From: Terriglobia bacterium
GTDB lineage: Bacteria; Acidobacteriota; Terriglobia; Versatilivoradales; Versatilivoraceae
DNA: 64,000 nt
Assembly: GCA_951813285.1 (NCBI GenBank)
Contig: OX638355.1
Location: 432,501-496,500 of the forward strand
Direction: 5' to 3'
Shown here: positions 35,139 to 43,278 of the stretch, in pieces
Layout: every line of letters begins with the position of its first letter
Numbering within the stretch: position 1 is the stretch's first letter
The notes under the pieces: generated by a model
Database searches by the model: none
What the model was told of the DNA's origin: nothing
The model's input: the letters and a program-made list of their open reading frames with translations, nothing else
Translations under genes and position numbers: made by a program

Positions 35139-36113
35139 TCACCGGAAAAACCCCCGCCAAACGACATCGACCAGGGTGTGGAGCAGGGCCGGGGCCATCA
35201 GGTTGCGGGTTTTGGCGTAGGCTCGGCCGTAGACCAGCCCGGCCAGGGTGGCCAGCAGGAAGTAGCGCCAGTCGGGGCTGGGGCCGTTGTTGAGATGGGC
35301 GGCGCCGAAGATGAGCGAGGCCACACCCAGGGCCAGGGCGGGTCGGCCGATCGCTTTTTCCAGCAGGTTCTGAATGATGCCTCGGAACAGCAGTTCCTCG
35401 GGAATACCGATGAAAATGAAAATTCCCAGCGCCATCGGGAGGAGGGCGCCGGGTGAGGCAAAGCTCTCGCCAAGCTGGAGAAACCCTGTCAATAGACCCA
35501 AGGCGATGGCCACGGGGGCGTACAGCGCGAAATAACCCGCGGCCACCCGCCAATCCAGCGCCCGCCAGCGCCACCGATAGCCCACTCCGTCCAGGCCCCG
35601 CAGGCAGACCAGGCAGATCACACCCAGGCAGGTCCCGACCAGCGCGTTCATTCCATAAGCCAGCCCCCCGCCGGGCCAGGTCCAGACTCCCTGCATCAAG
35701 CCGAAGTCCAGTGGAAGCCACAGCACCAGGGCCACCAGCCACTCCTGCCAGTGAAACCGATTGGAAAGCCTTCGGGTGGACAGGACAATCAGAAGAGGCA
35801 CCAACACATAAAGCGCCAGCGTGAGACGCGGCAGGGCTCGCAGGTTGTCGGTGGCCAAGCCGTAAATGGAGTAGGGAACCCAGAGAACGGGCACAGCGGC
35901 CAGCGTCCGGCCGACGTTCCTTCCAAACCAGTCCCCGAGAGTCTTTTGAAGGGGTGGGTAACCCAAGAACAGAAAGAGGAAGAAGTAGCTGTTCAAGCAG
36001 AGGACCGCCAGCCCGGTTCTCAGGTCGATAGCGACCTGCCCGCCGGAGAGTCCCCAGGCCAGCAGGTTGACCCCCGCCAGGATGAGGCAGATCGTCAGGA
36101 CCGGAAGCTTCAT
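35139..36113 (-). CDS. CPBP-family intramembrane metalloprotease
   Basis: The 324-residue protein has about eight membrane helices and the CPBP (Abi, Rce1-like) motifs: EELLFRG (Glu-Glu-x3-Arg), FGAAHLNNG and the final HTLVD. These supply the metal-binding Glu and His residues inside the membrane. Family members process prenylated or other membrane substrates and some act in bacteriocin immunity. The N-terminal 150 residues are extra helices of unclear role. It is divergently placed from the AlkP gene with 171 bp between. Substrate is unknown. Confidence 0.88.
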   Translation of the reverse strand: MKLPVLTICLILAGVNLLAWGLSGGQVAIDLRTGLAVLCLNSYFFLFLFLGYPPLQKTLGDWFGRNVGRTLAAVPVLWVPYSIYGLATDNLRALPRLTLALYVLVPLLIVLSTRRLSNRFHWQEWLVALVLWLPLDFGLMQGVWTWPGGGLAYGMNALVGTCLGVICLVCLRGLDGVGYRWRWRALDWRVAAGYFALYAPVAIALGLLTGFLQLGESFASPGALLPMALGIFIFIGIPEELLFRGIIQNLLEKAIGRPALALGVASLIFGAAHLNNGPSPDWRYFLLATLAGLVYGRAYAKTRNLMAPALLHTLVDVVWRGFFR

Positions 36114-36284
36114 CTATTGAGCGCTCCTCGACCCGTGCCGGGTCGTTGCCGGGTTGCCAAATCGCCCCCTTGGCCGCATAGGCCGGCCTCGGGCCGGTGT
36201 TCCGGGACCCCAAAATCGATGGGACCCAAGGGGGTTGATGTATTATGCCCTGACTCCGAGAGGGGAGGCAGGAGCTTTTCTTCA

Positions 36285-38390
36285 ATGACCCGGAAACCCA
36301 AATCCCTGTGGCCGACCATTGCCTGGGCCCTGATCCTGGCGATCGCCTGTCCGTTGTCCCTGCAGGCCTACATCGGACCGGGGGCTGGTTTTGCCTTCGT
36401 TTCCTCCTTTCTGGTGCTGCTGCTGGCCGTCCTGCTGGCGGGCTTTTCTCTCCTCTCCTGGCCCCTGCGGCTCCTGTTGGGCCTCTTCTTCAAGCGCAAG
36501 GGAACGGGCCGGCAAAAGACCGACACGTCCAGGGTGGTGGTGGTGGGGTTCGACGGCATGGACCCCAAGCTGGCCGAGGGTTTCATGAAGGAGGGTCTGC
36601 TGCCCAACTTCCAGAAGCTGAAGGAGCGGGGCAACTTCACCGAGCTGGCTACCAGCGAACCGGCCATTTCCCCGGTGGCCTGGTCCTCCTTCACCACCGG
36701 CGTGGACGCCTCCCACCACAACATCTACGACTTTCTCACCCGTGATCCCTGCACTTATGCTCCCATCCTGTCTTCGGCTGAAATCGGAGCCGCCTCCAAG
36801 GTCTTCTCGGTGGGCAAGTACCTGATCCCCCTGGGTAAGCCCAGGGCCAAGTTGAAACAGAAGAGCAAACCCTTCTGGAAGATTCTGGGTGAGAGGGGAG
36901 TCTTCAGCTCCATCATTCGTGTTCCGGTCACCTTCCCGCCGGAGAAGTTCCACGGAGTGCTGCTTTCCGGCATGTGCACCCCCGACCTGAAGGGCTCCCA
37001 GGGGACCTTCTCGTTCTATACCAGCAACGGCGACCCCTCCGGGGCCAGGGTCGGGGGAATGCGGTACCCGGTCTCCATCACCGACAACCGGATCCGGACC
37101 GAACTCCACGGACCCGAGAACCCGCTGCGCCGCGGTGGGGGAGAGTTGACCCTGCCCGTGGAAATCCGGCTGGACCCCTCCCGGGACCGGGTTCGCATCA
37201 CCGTCTCGGGACAGGATTTCGAGTTGGAACGGGGCGCCTACTCTCCCTGGATTCGGGTGGTCTTTCGGCCCGGTCTGGGAATGAAGATCCATGGAATCTG
37301 CCTCTTCCATCTGATTCGGACCTCGCCCCACTTCGAGCTCTACGTCTCCCCCATTCACATCGATCCCGAACACCCCAGCCTGCCGATCTCCCACCCCTTC
37401 ATCTACTCCGTCTACCTGGCCAAGCTGATCGGGCCCTACGGCACCCTGGGGCTGGCGGAAGACACCTGGGCCCTGAACGAGGAGGCCATCGACGAAGAGG
37501 CCTTCCTCAAGCAGGCCTATCTGCTTTACGAAGAGCGGGAGAAGATGTTCTTCAAGGCGTTGGAGCGCACCCCAAAAGGACTCTGCGCCTGCGTCTTCGA
37601 CACCACCGATCGCGTTCAGCACATGTTCTTCAGGTGCCTGGACCCCGATCACCCCTCCAACCGCGGCAAGGAAACCGAGAAGTACCGGAACGTCATCCGG
37701 GACCTCTACATGCGAACGGATCGCCTGATGGGGCGGCTGCTCGAGGTCATCGACGACAAGACCCTGCTGCTGGTCATCTCCGACCACGGGTTCACCCAGT
37801 TCAAGCGGGGTCTCAATCTGAACACCTGGCTGCGGGACAACGGCTATCTCTTCCTGGAGGAGGGCCGCTCCGAGAGCGGGGATTGGCTGAAGGGCGTCGA
37901 CTGGGAACGGACCCGAGCCTTCGCCCTGGGATTGACCGGGGTGTTCATCAATCGAAAGGGGCGCGAGGCCAAGGGAATCGTGGAGGAGGGAGAGCCGCTG
38001 GAGGCCTTGAGAAAGGAGATCTCCCAAAAGCTGACCGGGGTGGTCGACCCCGACACCGGCCAGGCCGCCATTCGGAGGGTGGTCGAGACCGAAAGCGCCT
38101 TTGCGGGACCCTACACCTATGACGCCCCCGATCTGCTGGTAGGATACAATGCCGGCTACCGGACCTCGTGGGACGGCGCCATGGGACGGGTCACCCGGTT
38201 GCAGTTCGAGGACAACACCCGGCACTGGAGCGGCGACCACTGCGTGGACCCGGCACTGGTTCCCGGGGTCCTCTTCAGCAATCGAAAGATCCGGCGGGAC
38301 AACCCCGGGTTGACCGATATCGCCCCGACCGTGCTCAAGGCGCTGGGAGTGGATCAACCGGCCCACATGAAGGGACGCCCACTGATTTAA
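36285..38390 (+). CDS. Membrane-anchored AlkP-superfamily phosphodiesterase/pyrophosphatase
   Basis: The 701-residue protein begins with two membrane helices (about 9-27 and 36-63), then a type I phosphodiesterase/nucleotide pyrophosphatase domain. VVVVGFDGMDPKL supplies a metal-binding Asp, TSEPAISPVAWSSFTTG holds the nucleophile Ser/Thr region, and LLLVISDHGFTQFKRGLNLN and RHWSGDHC supply the metal-binding D-H and H. A long beta-rich insert (about 220-400) is unusual for the family. The frame continues upstream to 35751 but the ATG at 36285, with AGGAG ten bases before, fits the signal helix. It opens a four-gene cluster. Confidence 0.87.
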   Translation: MTRKPKSLWPTIAWALILAIACPLSLQAYIGPGAGFAFVSSFLVLLLAVLLAGFSLLSWPLRLLLGLFFKRKGTGRQKTDTSRVVVVGFDGMDPKLAEGFMKEGLLPNFQKLKERGNFTELATSEPAISPVAWSSFTTGVDASHHNIYDFLTRDPCTYAPILSSAEIGAASKVFSVGKYLIPLGKPRAKLKQKSKPFWKILGERGVFSSIIRVPVTFPPEKFHGVLLSGMCTPDLKGSQGTFSFYTSNGDPSGARVGGMRYPVSITDNRIRTELHGPENPLRRGGGELTLPVEIRLDPSRDRVRITVSGQDFELERGAYSPWIRVVFRPGLGMKIHGICLFHLIRTSPHFELYVSPIHIDPEHPSLPISHPFIYSVYLAKLIGPYGTLGLAEDTWALNEEAIDEEAFLKQAYLLYEEREKMFFKALERTPKGLCACVFDTTDRVQHMFFRCLDPDHPSNRGKETEKYRNVIRDLYMRTDRLMGRLLEVIDDKTLLLVISDHGFTQFKRGLNLNTWLRDNGYLFLEEGRSESGDWLKGVDWERTRAFALGLTGVFINRKGREAKGIVEEGEPLEALRKEISQKLTGVVDPDTGQAAIRRVVETESAFAGPYTYDAPDLLVGYNAGYRTSWDGAMGRVTRLQFEDNTRHWSGDHCVDPALVPGVLFSNRKIRRDNPGLTDIAPTVLKALGVDQPAHMKGRPLI

Positions 38391-38455
38391 GCGTTCGGGA
38401 GCCGGTCGCCGGCCGGACCGGACCACCCCTATCCCTATCGCACGGAGAAAATCTC

Positions 38456-38662
38456 ATGTTTGGCAGCAGGATCAAGCTGGACGGCGACTTGCTGAGCCGA
38501 TGCCGGAAGCAGGCGGAACAGCTCGGTTACAGCTCGGTCGAGGAATTCATCACCCACGTTCTGGAACGGGAGTTGCGGTCCATGGAGGGAACCGGGGGCG
38601 AGACCGCGGCCGATGAAGAGGAGATCGCCAACCGCCTCAAAGGGCTCGGCTATATTGAATGA
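38456..38662 (+). CDS. Small protein with RHH-like segment
   Basis: This 68-residue protein is too short for most gene lists but has GGAG before its ATG. The segment KLDGDLLSRCRKQAEQLGYSSVEEFITHVLERELRSM resembles the strand-helix-helix of CopG-type RHH regulators, with a Glu-rich acidic tail ending KGLGYIE. It lies 65 bp after the first AlkP gene and 56 bp before the membrane-protein gene. It may regulate the cluster or bind its membrane partner; no test is possible here. Confidence 0.68.
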   Translation: MFGSRIKLDGDLLSRCRKQAEQLGYSSVEEFITHVLERELRSMEGTGGETAADEEEIANRLKGLGYIE

Positions 38663-38718
38663 TCGCAGCCTGCTGGAACTGGCTCGATTGAAGGCTACCG
38701 GTTTCAACCCGACCGACC

Positions 38719-39543
38719 ATGGAGCTGTTCAACCGCACATTGGGACTGGCGACGGACCTGGTGATGGCGCCCTTGCGGGGGCTCTCGCCCTCGATCTCGC
38801 TGCTGGTGCTGTCGGCCGCCTTGGGCCTGCTGTTGCTGCTACTCTTTCGGCTCACCTCCAACCAGGCAGCCATCGGCAGCCTGCGCCGCCGGATGGCGGC
38901 CCATCTGCTGGAGTTCCGTCTCTTCCAACACAGCCTGGGCATCCAGTGGTCGTCTCTGTCCCGCATGCTGCTGGCCAACTTGATTTACTTGAAGGTTGCC
39001 GCACGGCCCCTGTTGCTGATGCTGGTACCGCTCGGCCTGGTGCTGATCCAGTTGAACCAGTGGTACGGATACCACCCCCTCAAACCGGACGAGACCGCCG
39101 TGGTGGCCTTGAAGCTGGCGGGTGAGGGCCTCGATCTCTCCAGGGTGCGTCTGGAAACCGGCGACGGTCTGGAGCTGGTGGGCAGACCCCTGCGCATTCC
39201 CCACGCCGGTGAGGTGAACTGGAGCATCCGACCCCAACGTCAGGGAACCCACCGGCTGACCTTCCTGTTTGAGGACCGGCAGGTGCAGAAGGCGATCGTC
39301 ACCTCCAGCCAGGGACTGGCGCGGGTCTCGGCGGTTACTCCGGCCCGGGATTTCTGGGACGTCCTGCAACACCCGGCAGAGCCTCCGCTGCCGCCGGACT
39401 CCTTTGCAGAACGCATCTCGGTGGATTATCCGGCCCGCAGGATCGACCTGCTGGGATGGGAGACCCACTGGGTGGTCTTCCTCCTGATCGTCTCCACGCT
39501 CACCGCTTTGGCCTTCAAGCGGCTTCTCCGGGTTCAAATCTAG
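38719..39543 (+). CDS. Uncharacterised three-TM membrane protein between AlkP genes
   Basis: The 274-residue protein has TM1 (about 27-45), a basic helical hairpin on the cytoplasmic side (SNQAAIGSLRRRMAAHLLEFRLFQ), TM2 (about 95-112), a beta-rich outer domain of about 120 residues and TM3 (about 247-266). The TM1-helical hairpin-TM2 layout recalls Oxa1-superfamily insertase relatives such as EMC3/TMCO1 or DUF106, but this is a topological likeness only. It is 11 bp before the second AlkP gene. A role in presenting lipid or protein substrates to the AlkP enzymes is a guess. Confidence 0.75.
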   Translation: MELFNRTLGLATDLVMAPLRGLSPSISLLVLSAALGLLLLLLFRLTSNQAAIGSLRRRMAAHLLEFRLFQHSLGIQWSSLSRMLLANLIYLKVAARPLLLMLVPLGLVLIQLNQWYGYHPLKPDETAVVALKLAGEGLDLSRVRLETGDGLELVGRPLRIPHAGEVNWSIRPQRQGTHRLTFLFEDRQVQKAIVTSSQGLARVSAVTPARDFWDVLQHPAEPPLPPDSFAERISVDYPARRIDLLGWETHWVVFLLIVSTLTALAFKRLLRVQI

Positions 39544-39554
39544 GAACACACCCC

Positions 39555-40931
39555 ATGACCAAGATCCTGGTGATCGGGCTCGACTGCGCCGCCCCGGAAA
39601 TTCTTTTCGGCGATGAGAGACTGACCCACTTTCGCCGGCTTATGGCCAACGGCTGCTACGGCAGGCTGGAGAGCGTGATCCCCCCCATCACCGTTCCGGC
39701 CTGGATGTGCCTGGCCACCAGCCAGGACCCCGGATCGCTGGGCGTCTACGGCTTCCGCAACCGGGCGGACCACTCCTATGACGGTCTCCGCTTCGCCAAC
39801 TCCCGATCCATCCTGGAGCCGGCCATCTGGGACCAGGTCTCCCGTCAGGGGGGACGCTCCAACATCATCGGCGTGCCTCCTTCCTACCCTCCCAGAAAGG
39901 TGGACGGCATCTGCGTCGGGTGTTTCCTCACTCCCGACAGCCGTCGCAGCCAGTACACCCACCCGGCCCTCGTCCAGGAACGAATCGCCCGGCTTGTCGG
40001 AGACTACCCGGTCGACGTGAGCGGTTTTCGCACTCATCGCAAGGACTGGTTGAAGCAGCAGATCGACTCCATGACCCGCAAGCACTTCGACGTTGTCCGC
40101 CACTTTCTGCGACGCTCCAAGTGGGACTACTTCCAGTTCGTGGAGATCGGCCTGGACCGGGTCCACCACGGCTTCTGGCAGTATCACGACCCCCGCCATC
40201 GGCTCTTTGAGGCGGACAACGCCTATCGGCAGGTGGTCGGCAACTACTATCGGCTGCTGGACGACGAGGTGGGGAAGCTGCTGGAGCTTCTGGACGAAGA
40301 GACGGTCATCCTGGTGGTCTCAGACCACGGAGCCAAGCCTCTGGACGGCGGATTCTGCGTCAACGAATGGCTCATTCGCCAGGGCTGGCTGGTCTTGAAT
40401 CGCTATCCCGAGGAGGCCACGCCCTTCAGCCGCTTGGCGGTCGACTGGGACCGGACCCGGGTCTGGAGCGAGGGGGGCTACTACGCCCGGGTCTTCCTCA
40501 ACCTCAAGGGCCGGGAGCCTCGCGGAACCATCGCCCCGGAGGACTACGAGTCTTTCCGCGACGAGGTGGCCGCCAGGCTGGAGGCTGTCCCGGACGACCT
40601 GGGCCGTCCCATGGGCACTCGGGTCTTCAAGCCGGACCGGATCTACCGCTCGGTTCGCAGGGTAGCCCCCGACCTCATCGCCCACTTCGGGGGGCTCGCC
40701 TGGCGCTCCATCGGATCGGTGGGTCGGCCGGAACTGCACTTGCAGGAGAACGACACCGGCCCCGACGGCTGCAACCACGCCCAACAGGGCGCCTTCATCC
40801 TCAACGCCCCCGGACTCTCGCGGCGCGGAGAAGTCCAGGGAGCCCACCTGCTGGACATGGCCCCGACGCTGCTCCAACTCGGCGGCTACGACCTGCCCGG
40901 CTCCATGCAGGGAACCCCTCTCGGCTCCTGA
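39555..40931 (+). CDS. AlkP-superfamily phosphodiesterase, soluble
   Basis: The 458-residue protein has no signal peptide or membrane helix. VIGLDCAAPEILF supplies metal Asp, VIPPITVPAWMCLATSQDPG contains the expected Thr/Ser nucleophile position (ITVPAW), and VILVVSDHGAKPLDGGFCVNEWL gives the D-H metal pair. HAQQGAFILNAPG provides the last His. This is the type I phosphodiesterase fold, more compact than the enzyme at 36285. AGGA lies before the ATG. The gene is the last of the four-gene cluster; the substrate is unknown, with phosphodiesters of lipids or nucleotides likely by family. Confidence 0.88.
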   Translation: MTKILVIGLDCAAPEILFGDERLTHFRRLMANGCYGRLESVIPPITVPAWMCLATSQDPGSLGVYGFRNRADHSYDGLRFANSRSILEPAIWDQVSRQGGRSNIIGVPPSYPPRKVDGICVGCFLTPDSRRSQYTHPALVQERIARLVGDYPVDVSGFRTHRKDWLKQQIDSMTRKHFDVVRHFLRRSKWDYFQFVEIGLDRVHHGFWQYHDPRHRLFEADNAYRQVVGNYYRLLDDEVGKLLELLDEETVILVVSDHGAKPLDGGFCVNEWLIRQGWLVLNRYPEEATPFSRLAVDWDRTRVWSEGGYYARVFLNLKGREPRGTIAPEDYESFRDEVAARLEAVPDDLGRPMGTRVFKPDRIYRSVRRVAPDLIAHFGGLAWRSIGSVGRPELHLQENDTGPDGCNHAQQGAFILNAPGLSRRGEVQGAHLLDMAPTLLQLGGYDLPGSMQGTPLGS

Positions 40932-40961
40932 GGCTTGGCTCGGACCCAGCCGGCCCCGACC

Positions 40962-42020
40962 CTATCGGAGCCACTCGTCCCGGTGCTCCCGCACAAAATC
41001 GTCGTCGTTGAGATGAGGATAGGCCTGGTAGACGCGGTCGATCTCCTCCAGTTGCCCCGGCCCCAGGATTTCCGCCGGGTCCAGGCACCAGATGCCCTCC
41101 AGCAGTCCCTGCCGGCGCAGCACTTCGTGCAGCCCCGGGACGCAGCCCCGAAAATGGTTGGCCGCGTCGAAAAAGGCCGCGTTGCTGTCGGTCACCTCAA
41201 TGGCCAGCCTCAGCGCGATTTCCGGCAGAGTCCCGTCCCCGTTCCGGTAGCCATGGCATTCCTCCAGGATCTCGACCGCCCGACGGGTCCACACGGCCCA
41301 GTGCCCCAGCAATCCCCCCACAATCCGCAGCTCCACCTCCCGACCCCCGACCCGGAAGCGGTGGGGGGTGATGAGGTCCATCACGATGTTGTCGTCGTTG
41401 CCGGTATAGAGGGCGATGTCCTCCCGCCCCGCCTCGGCCACCGCGCGCAGCACATCCAGGGTGTGGTAGCGGTTGAAGGGCGCGAGCTTGATGGCGACCA
41501 CTTCCGGAAGCTCCACAAAGCGGCGCCAGAACCCGTAGGACAGCTCCCGGCCGCCGATGGTCGACTGCAGGTAGAAGCCGAAAACAGGGGTGACCCGGGC
41601 CACCTCCCGGCAGTGGTCCAGCAGCTCCCGGTCGCCGGCCTCGCTCAAGGCGGACAGGTTCAACAGGCCGGCATGGTATCCCAGCTCCCGGATGAGACCC
41701 GCCTCAGCCACCGCCTGGGAGGTGGGGCCGCAGATCCCGGCGATGCGGAGCAGGGGCTCAGGCCGGTTGGCGTCGGCCCGGTCCATCTCTTCCCGGGTCA
41801 GCTCCAGGACGGGTCGAAACAGGTCATGCCTTGGATCGCGGATGGAAAACTGGGTCATGTGCACACCCAAGGCCAGGCCTCCCGAACCGGCCGCGATGTA
41901 GTAGCGGGACAAGGCCCGCTGCCGCCGCTCGTCCAGCTTGCGGCCGGCCGTCAGGGCCAGGGGATGGGCGGGAATGACCACTCCCCTGGAAAGCTGGGTC
42001 TGCAAGGATTGACTCAACAC
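40962..42020 (-). CDS. DapA-family lyase/aldolase
   Basis: The 352-residue TIM barrel belongs to the dihydrodipicolinate synthase/N-acetylneuraminate lyase superfamily. The Schiff-base lysine is visible in LPEVVAIKLAPFNRYHTLDV, with GNDDNIVMDLI later as the barrel's substrate strand. At 352 residues it is longer than DapA (about 290), and the opener RGVVIPAHPLALTAGRKLDERRQ differs from true DapA. It is probably a catabolic aldolase for a sugar acid or hydroxyproline-like compound, not lysine synthesis. GTG start at 42020 has a perfect AGGAGG. It lies 12 bp after an epimerase gene. Confidence 0.85.
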   Translation of the reverse strand: MLSQSLQTQLSRGVVIPAHPLALTAGRKLDERRQRALSRYYIAAGSGGLALGVHMTQFSIRDPRHDLFRPVLELTREEMDRADANRPEPLLRIAGICGPTSQAVAEAGLIRELGYHAGLLNLSALSEAGDRELLDHCREVARVTPVFGFYLQSTIGGRELSYGFWRRFVELPEVVAIKLAPFNRYHTLDVLRAVAEAGREDIALYTGNDDNIVMDLITPHRFRVGGREVELRIVGGLLGHWAVWTRRAVEILEECHGYRNGDGTLPEIALRLAIEVTDSNAAFFDAANHFRGCVPGLHEVLRRQGLLEGIWCLDPAEILGPGQLEEIDRVYQAYPHLNDDDFVREHRDEWLR

Positions 42021-42032
42021 GGCTACCTCCTT

Positions 42033-43073
42033 CTAGAATCGTCCGTCACGCACCTGGAATTGGGTGGGCTTGTCGAGGCTGGGACCGCCCCGCATCACCC
42101 AGTCGGCAATCCAGCCCAGGAGCCGTTCAATGGCCACCCGGGGCCGGCCCAGCCGCTCATGACCGCGACGCCCGTCGCTCAGCAGGGCGTCGGGCGCTTC
42201 CTCTCCCACCAGGTTCAGGGGACGGTTCATGAGCCGACCCAGTTCCTGGCAGATCCGGCGAATCGACAGACGCTCGGGGCCGGCGATGTTCACCACGAAG
42301 GGCGGGGAGGCGCAGTACTCCACAGCCCGCAGGGCCATGGCATTGGCGTCACCCTGCCAGATCACGTTCACATGGCCCATGGTCAGGTCGATGGGCTGCC
42401 GCTCCCAGACCTTGCGGGCCAGGTCGACCAGTACTCCGTAGCGCAGCTCGCAGGCATAGTTGAGCCGCAGCAGCGATACCCGGCTCCCCCGGGTCCGACT
42501 GAAATATTCGAACATCCGCTCCCTGCCCAGACAGCTCATGGCATATTCGCCCTCCGGCCCGGGCGGATCCTCCTCGCTGGAGCCGCTACTCGAAACCGGG
42601 GTCATGGGGTAGACATTGCCCGTCGAGAAAGCCACGAGCCGACTCCGGGAGAACCGCCGGCAGACCATTGCCGGCAGGTAGGCGTTGACCGCCCAGGTGC
42701 GGGCCTCGTTGCCGGTGGAGCCGAACTTCATGCCCACCATGTAGATCACGGTGGGACAATCGGGCAGTTCCTCCAGCCCCCGCGGGTCCAGCAGGTCACA
42801 GCCGATGGTCTCGACCCCGCGGGATTCCAGTCGATCCCGCTCTCTTTGGTTGGAGAAGCGGGAGACGGCAATTACCCGGCCCCGGCCCGAGCCCGCATCC
42901 AGAGCCCGGCCGGCCATACGGGCCAGGGTGGGACCCATCTTCCCCCCTGCTCCCAGGACCAGAATATCCCCCGAATGCCGGCCCAGGCTGCTGACGACCT
43001 CGGCGGTCGGCTCGCTCAGCAGGTCTTCGAGCTGATCGATGTCTTCAATGCGTTCCGTCATGGGGACCGTCAT
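42033..43073 (-). CDS. NAD(P)-dependent epimerase/dehydratase (extended SDR)
   Basis: From the ATG at 43073 it has 346 residues. ILVLGAGGKMGPTLARMA is the Rossmann glycine loop, a little altered from the usual TGxxGxxG, and EYAMSCLGRERMFEYF carries the Tyr-x3-Lys-like active-site helix, with Tyr but Leu/Gly and Arg where Lys is usual. INIAGPERLSIRRICQELG-type C-terminal segment (VVNIAGPERLSIRRI) is typical of sugar epimerases. The missing Lys should be checked. It is transcribed just upstream of the DapA-like gene, suggesting one short catabolic operon. Confidence 0.8.
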   Translation of the reverse strand: MTVPMTERIEDIDQLEDLLSEPTAEVVSSLGRHSGDILVLGAGGKMGPTLARMAGRALDAGSGRGRVIAVSRFSNQRERDRLESRGVETIGCDLLDPRGLEELPDCPTVIYMVGMKFGSTGNEARTWAVNAYLPAMVCRRFSRSRLVAFSTGNVYPMTPVSSSGSSEEDPPGPEGEYAMSCLGRERMFEYFSRTRGSRVSLLRLNYACELRYGVLVDLARKVWERQPIDLTMGHVNVIWQGDANAMALRAVEYCASPPFVVNIAGPERLSIRRICQELGRLMNRPLNLVGEEAPDALLSDGRRGHERLGRPRVAIERLLGWIADWVMRGGPSLDKPTQFQVRDGRF

Positions 43074-43180
43074 ATTTGAAACCACTCGGGGGTTGGGTGA
43101 AGAAAAACCGGTTACAGGGTTACCCCAGAAGGATACGAAGTTACATCCTACAATTCCGACTTCAGGTTCTGGCGTCAAGC

Positions 43181-43245
43181 ACAGGTAGATTGCTGATTAA
43201 CATCGATGCACAGGATTAACAGGATGATTTGTTGATGGGTCTGGT
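43181..43245. repeat. Single arm of repeat D
   Basis: ACAGGTAGA, then ACATCGATGCACAGGATTAA at 43200-43219, followed by TTGATGGGTCTGGTC. The same order is found at 49847-49912. There is no inverted partner nearby, so it is a solo arm between the GNAT and epimerase genes. Confidence 0.7.
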
Positions 43246-43278
43246 CCGGGTGCTCCGCAATGAGGGCGTTCATTCCCT

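Noticed and set aside
35751-36284. Extension of the first AlkP gene upstream to 35751
   Set aside because: It is antisense to the CPBP protease and lacks homology; the ATG at 36285 with AGGAG begins a credible membrane anchor.
36282-38426. 714-codon minus-strand frame opposite the AlkP gene
   Set aside because: Shadow of a high-GC gene with typical Gly/Gln-rich low-complexity translation; no domains.
40935-43079. 714-codon plus-strand frame opposite the DapA-like and epimerase genes
   Set aside because: It is antisense to two well-supported enzymes and contains no motif.
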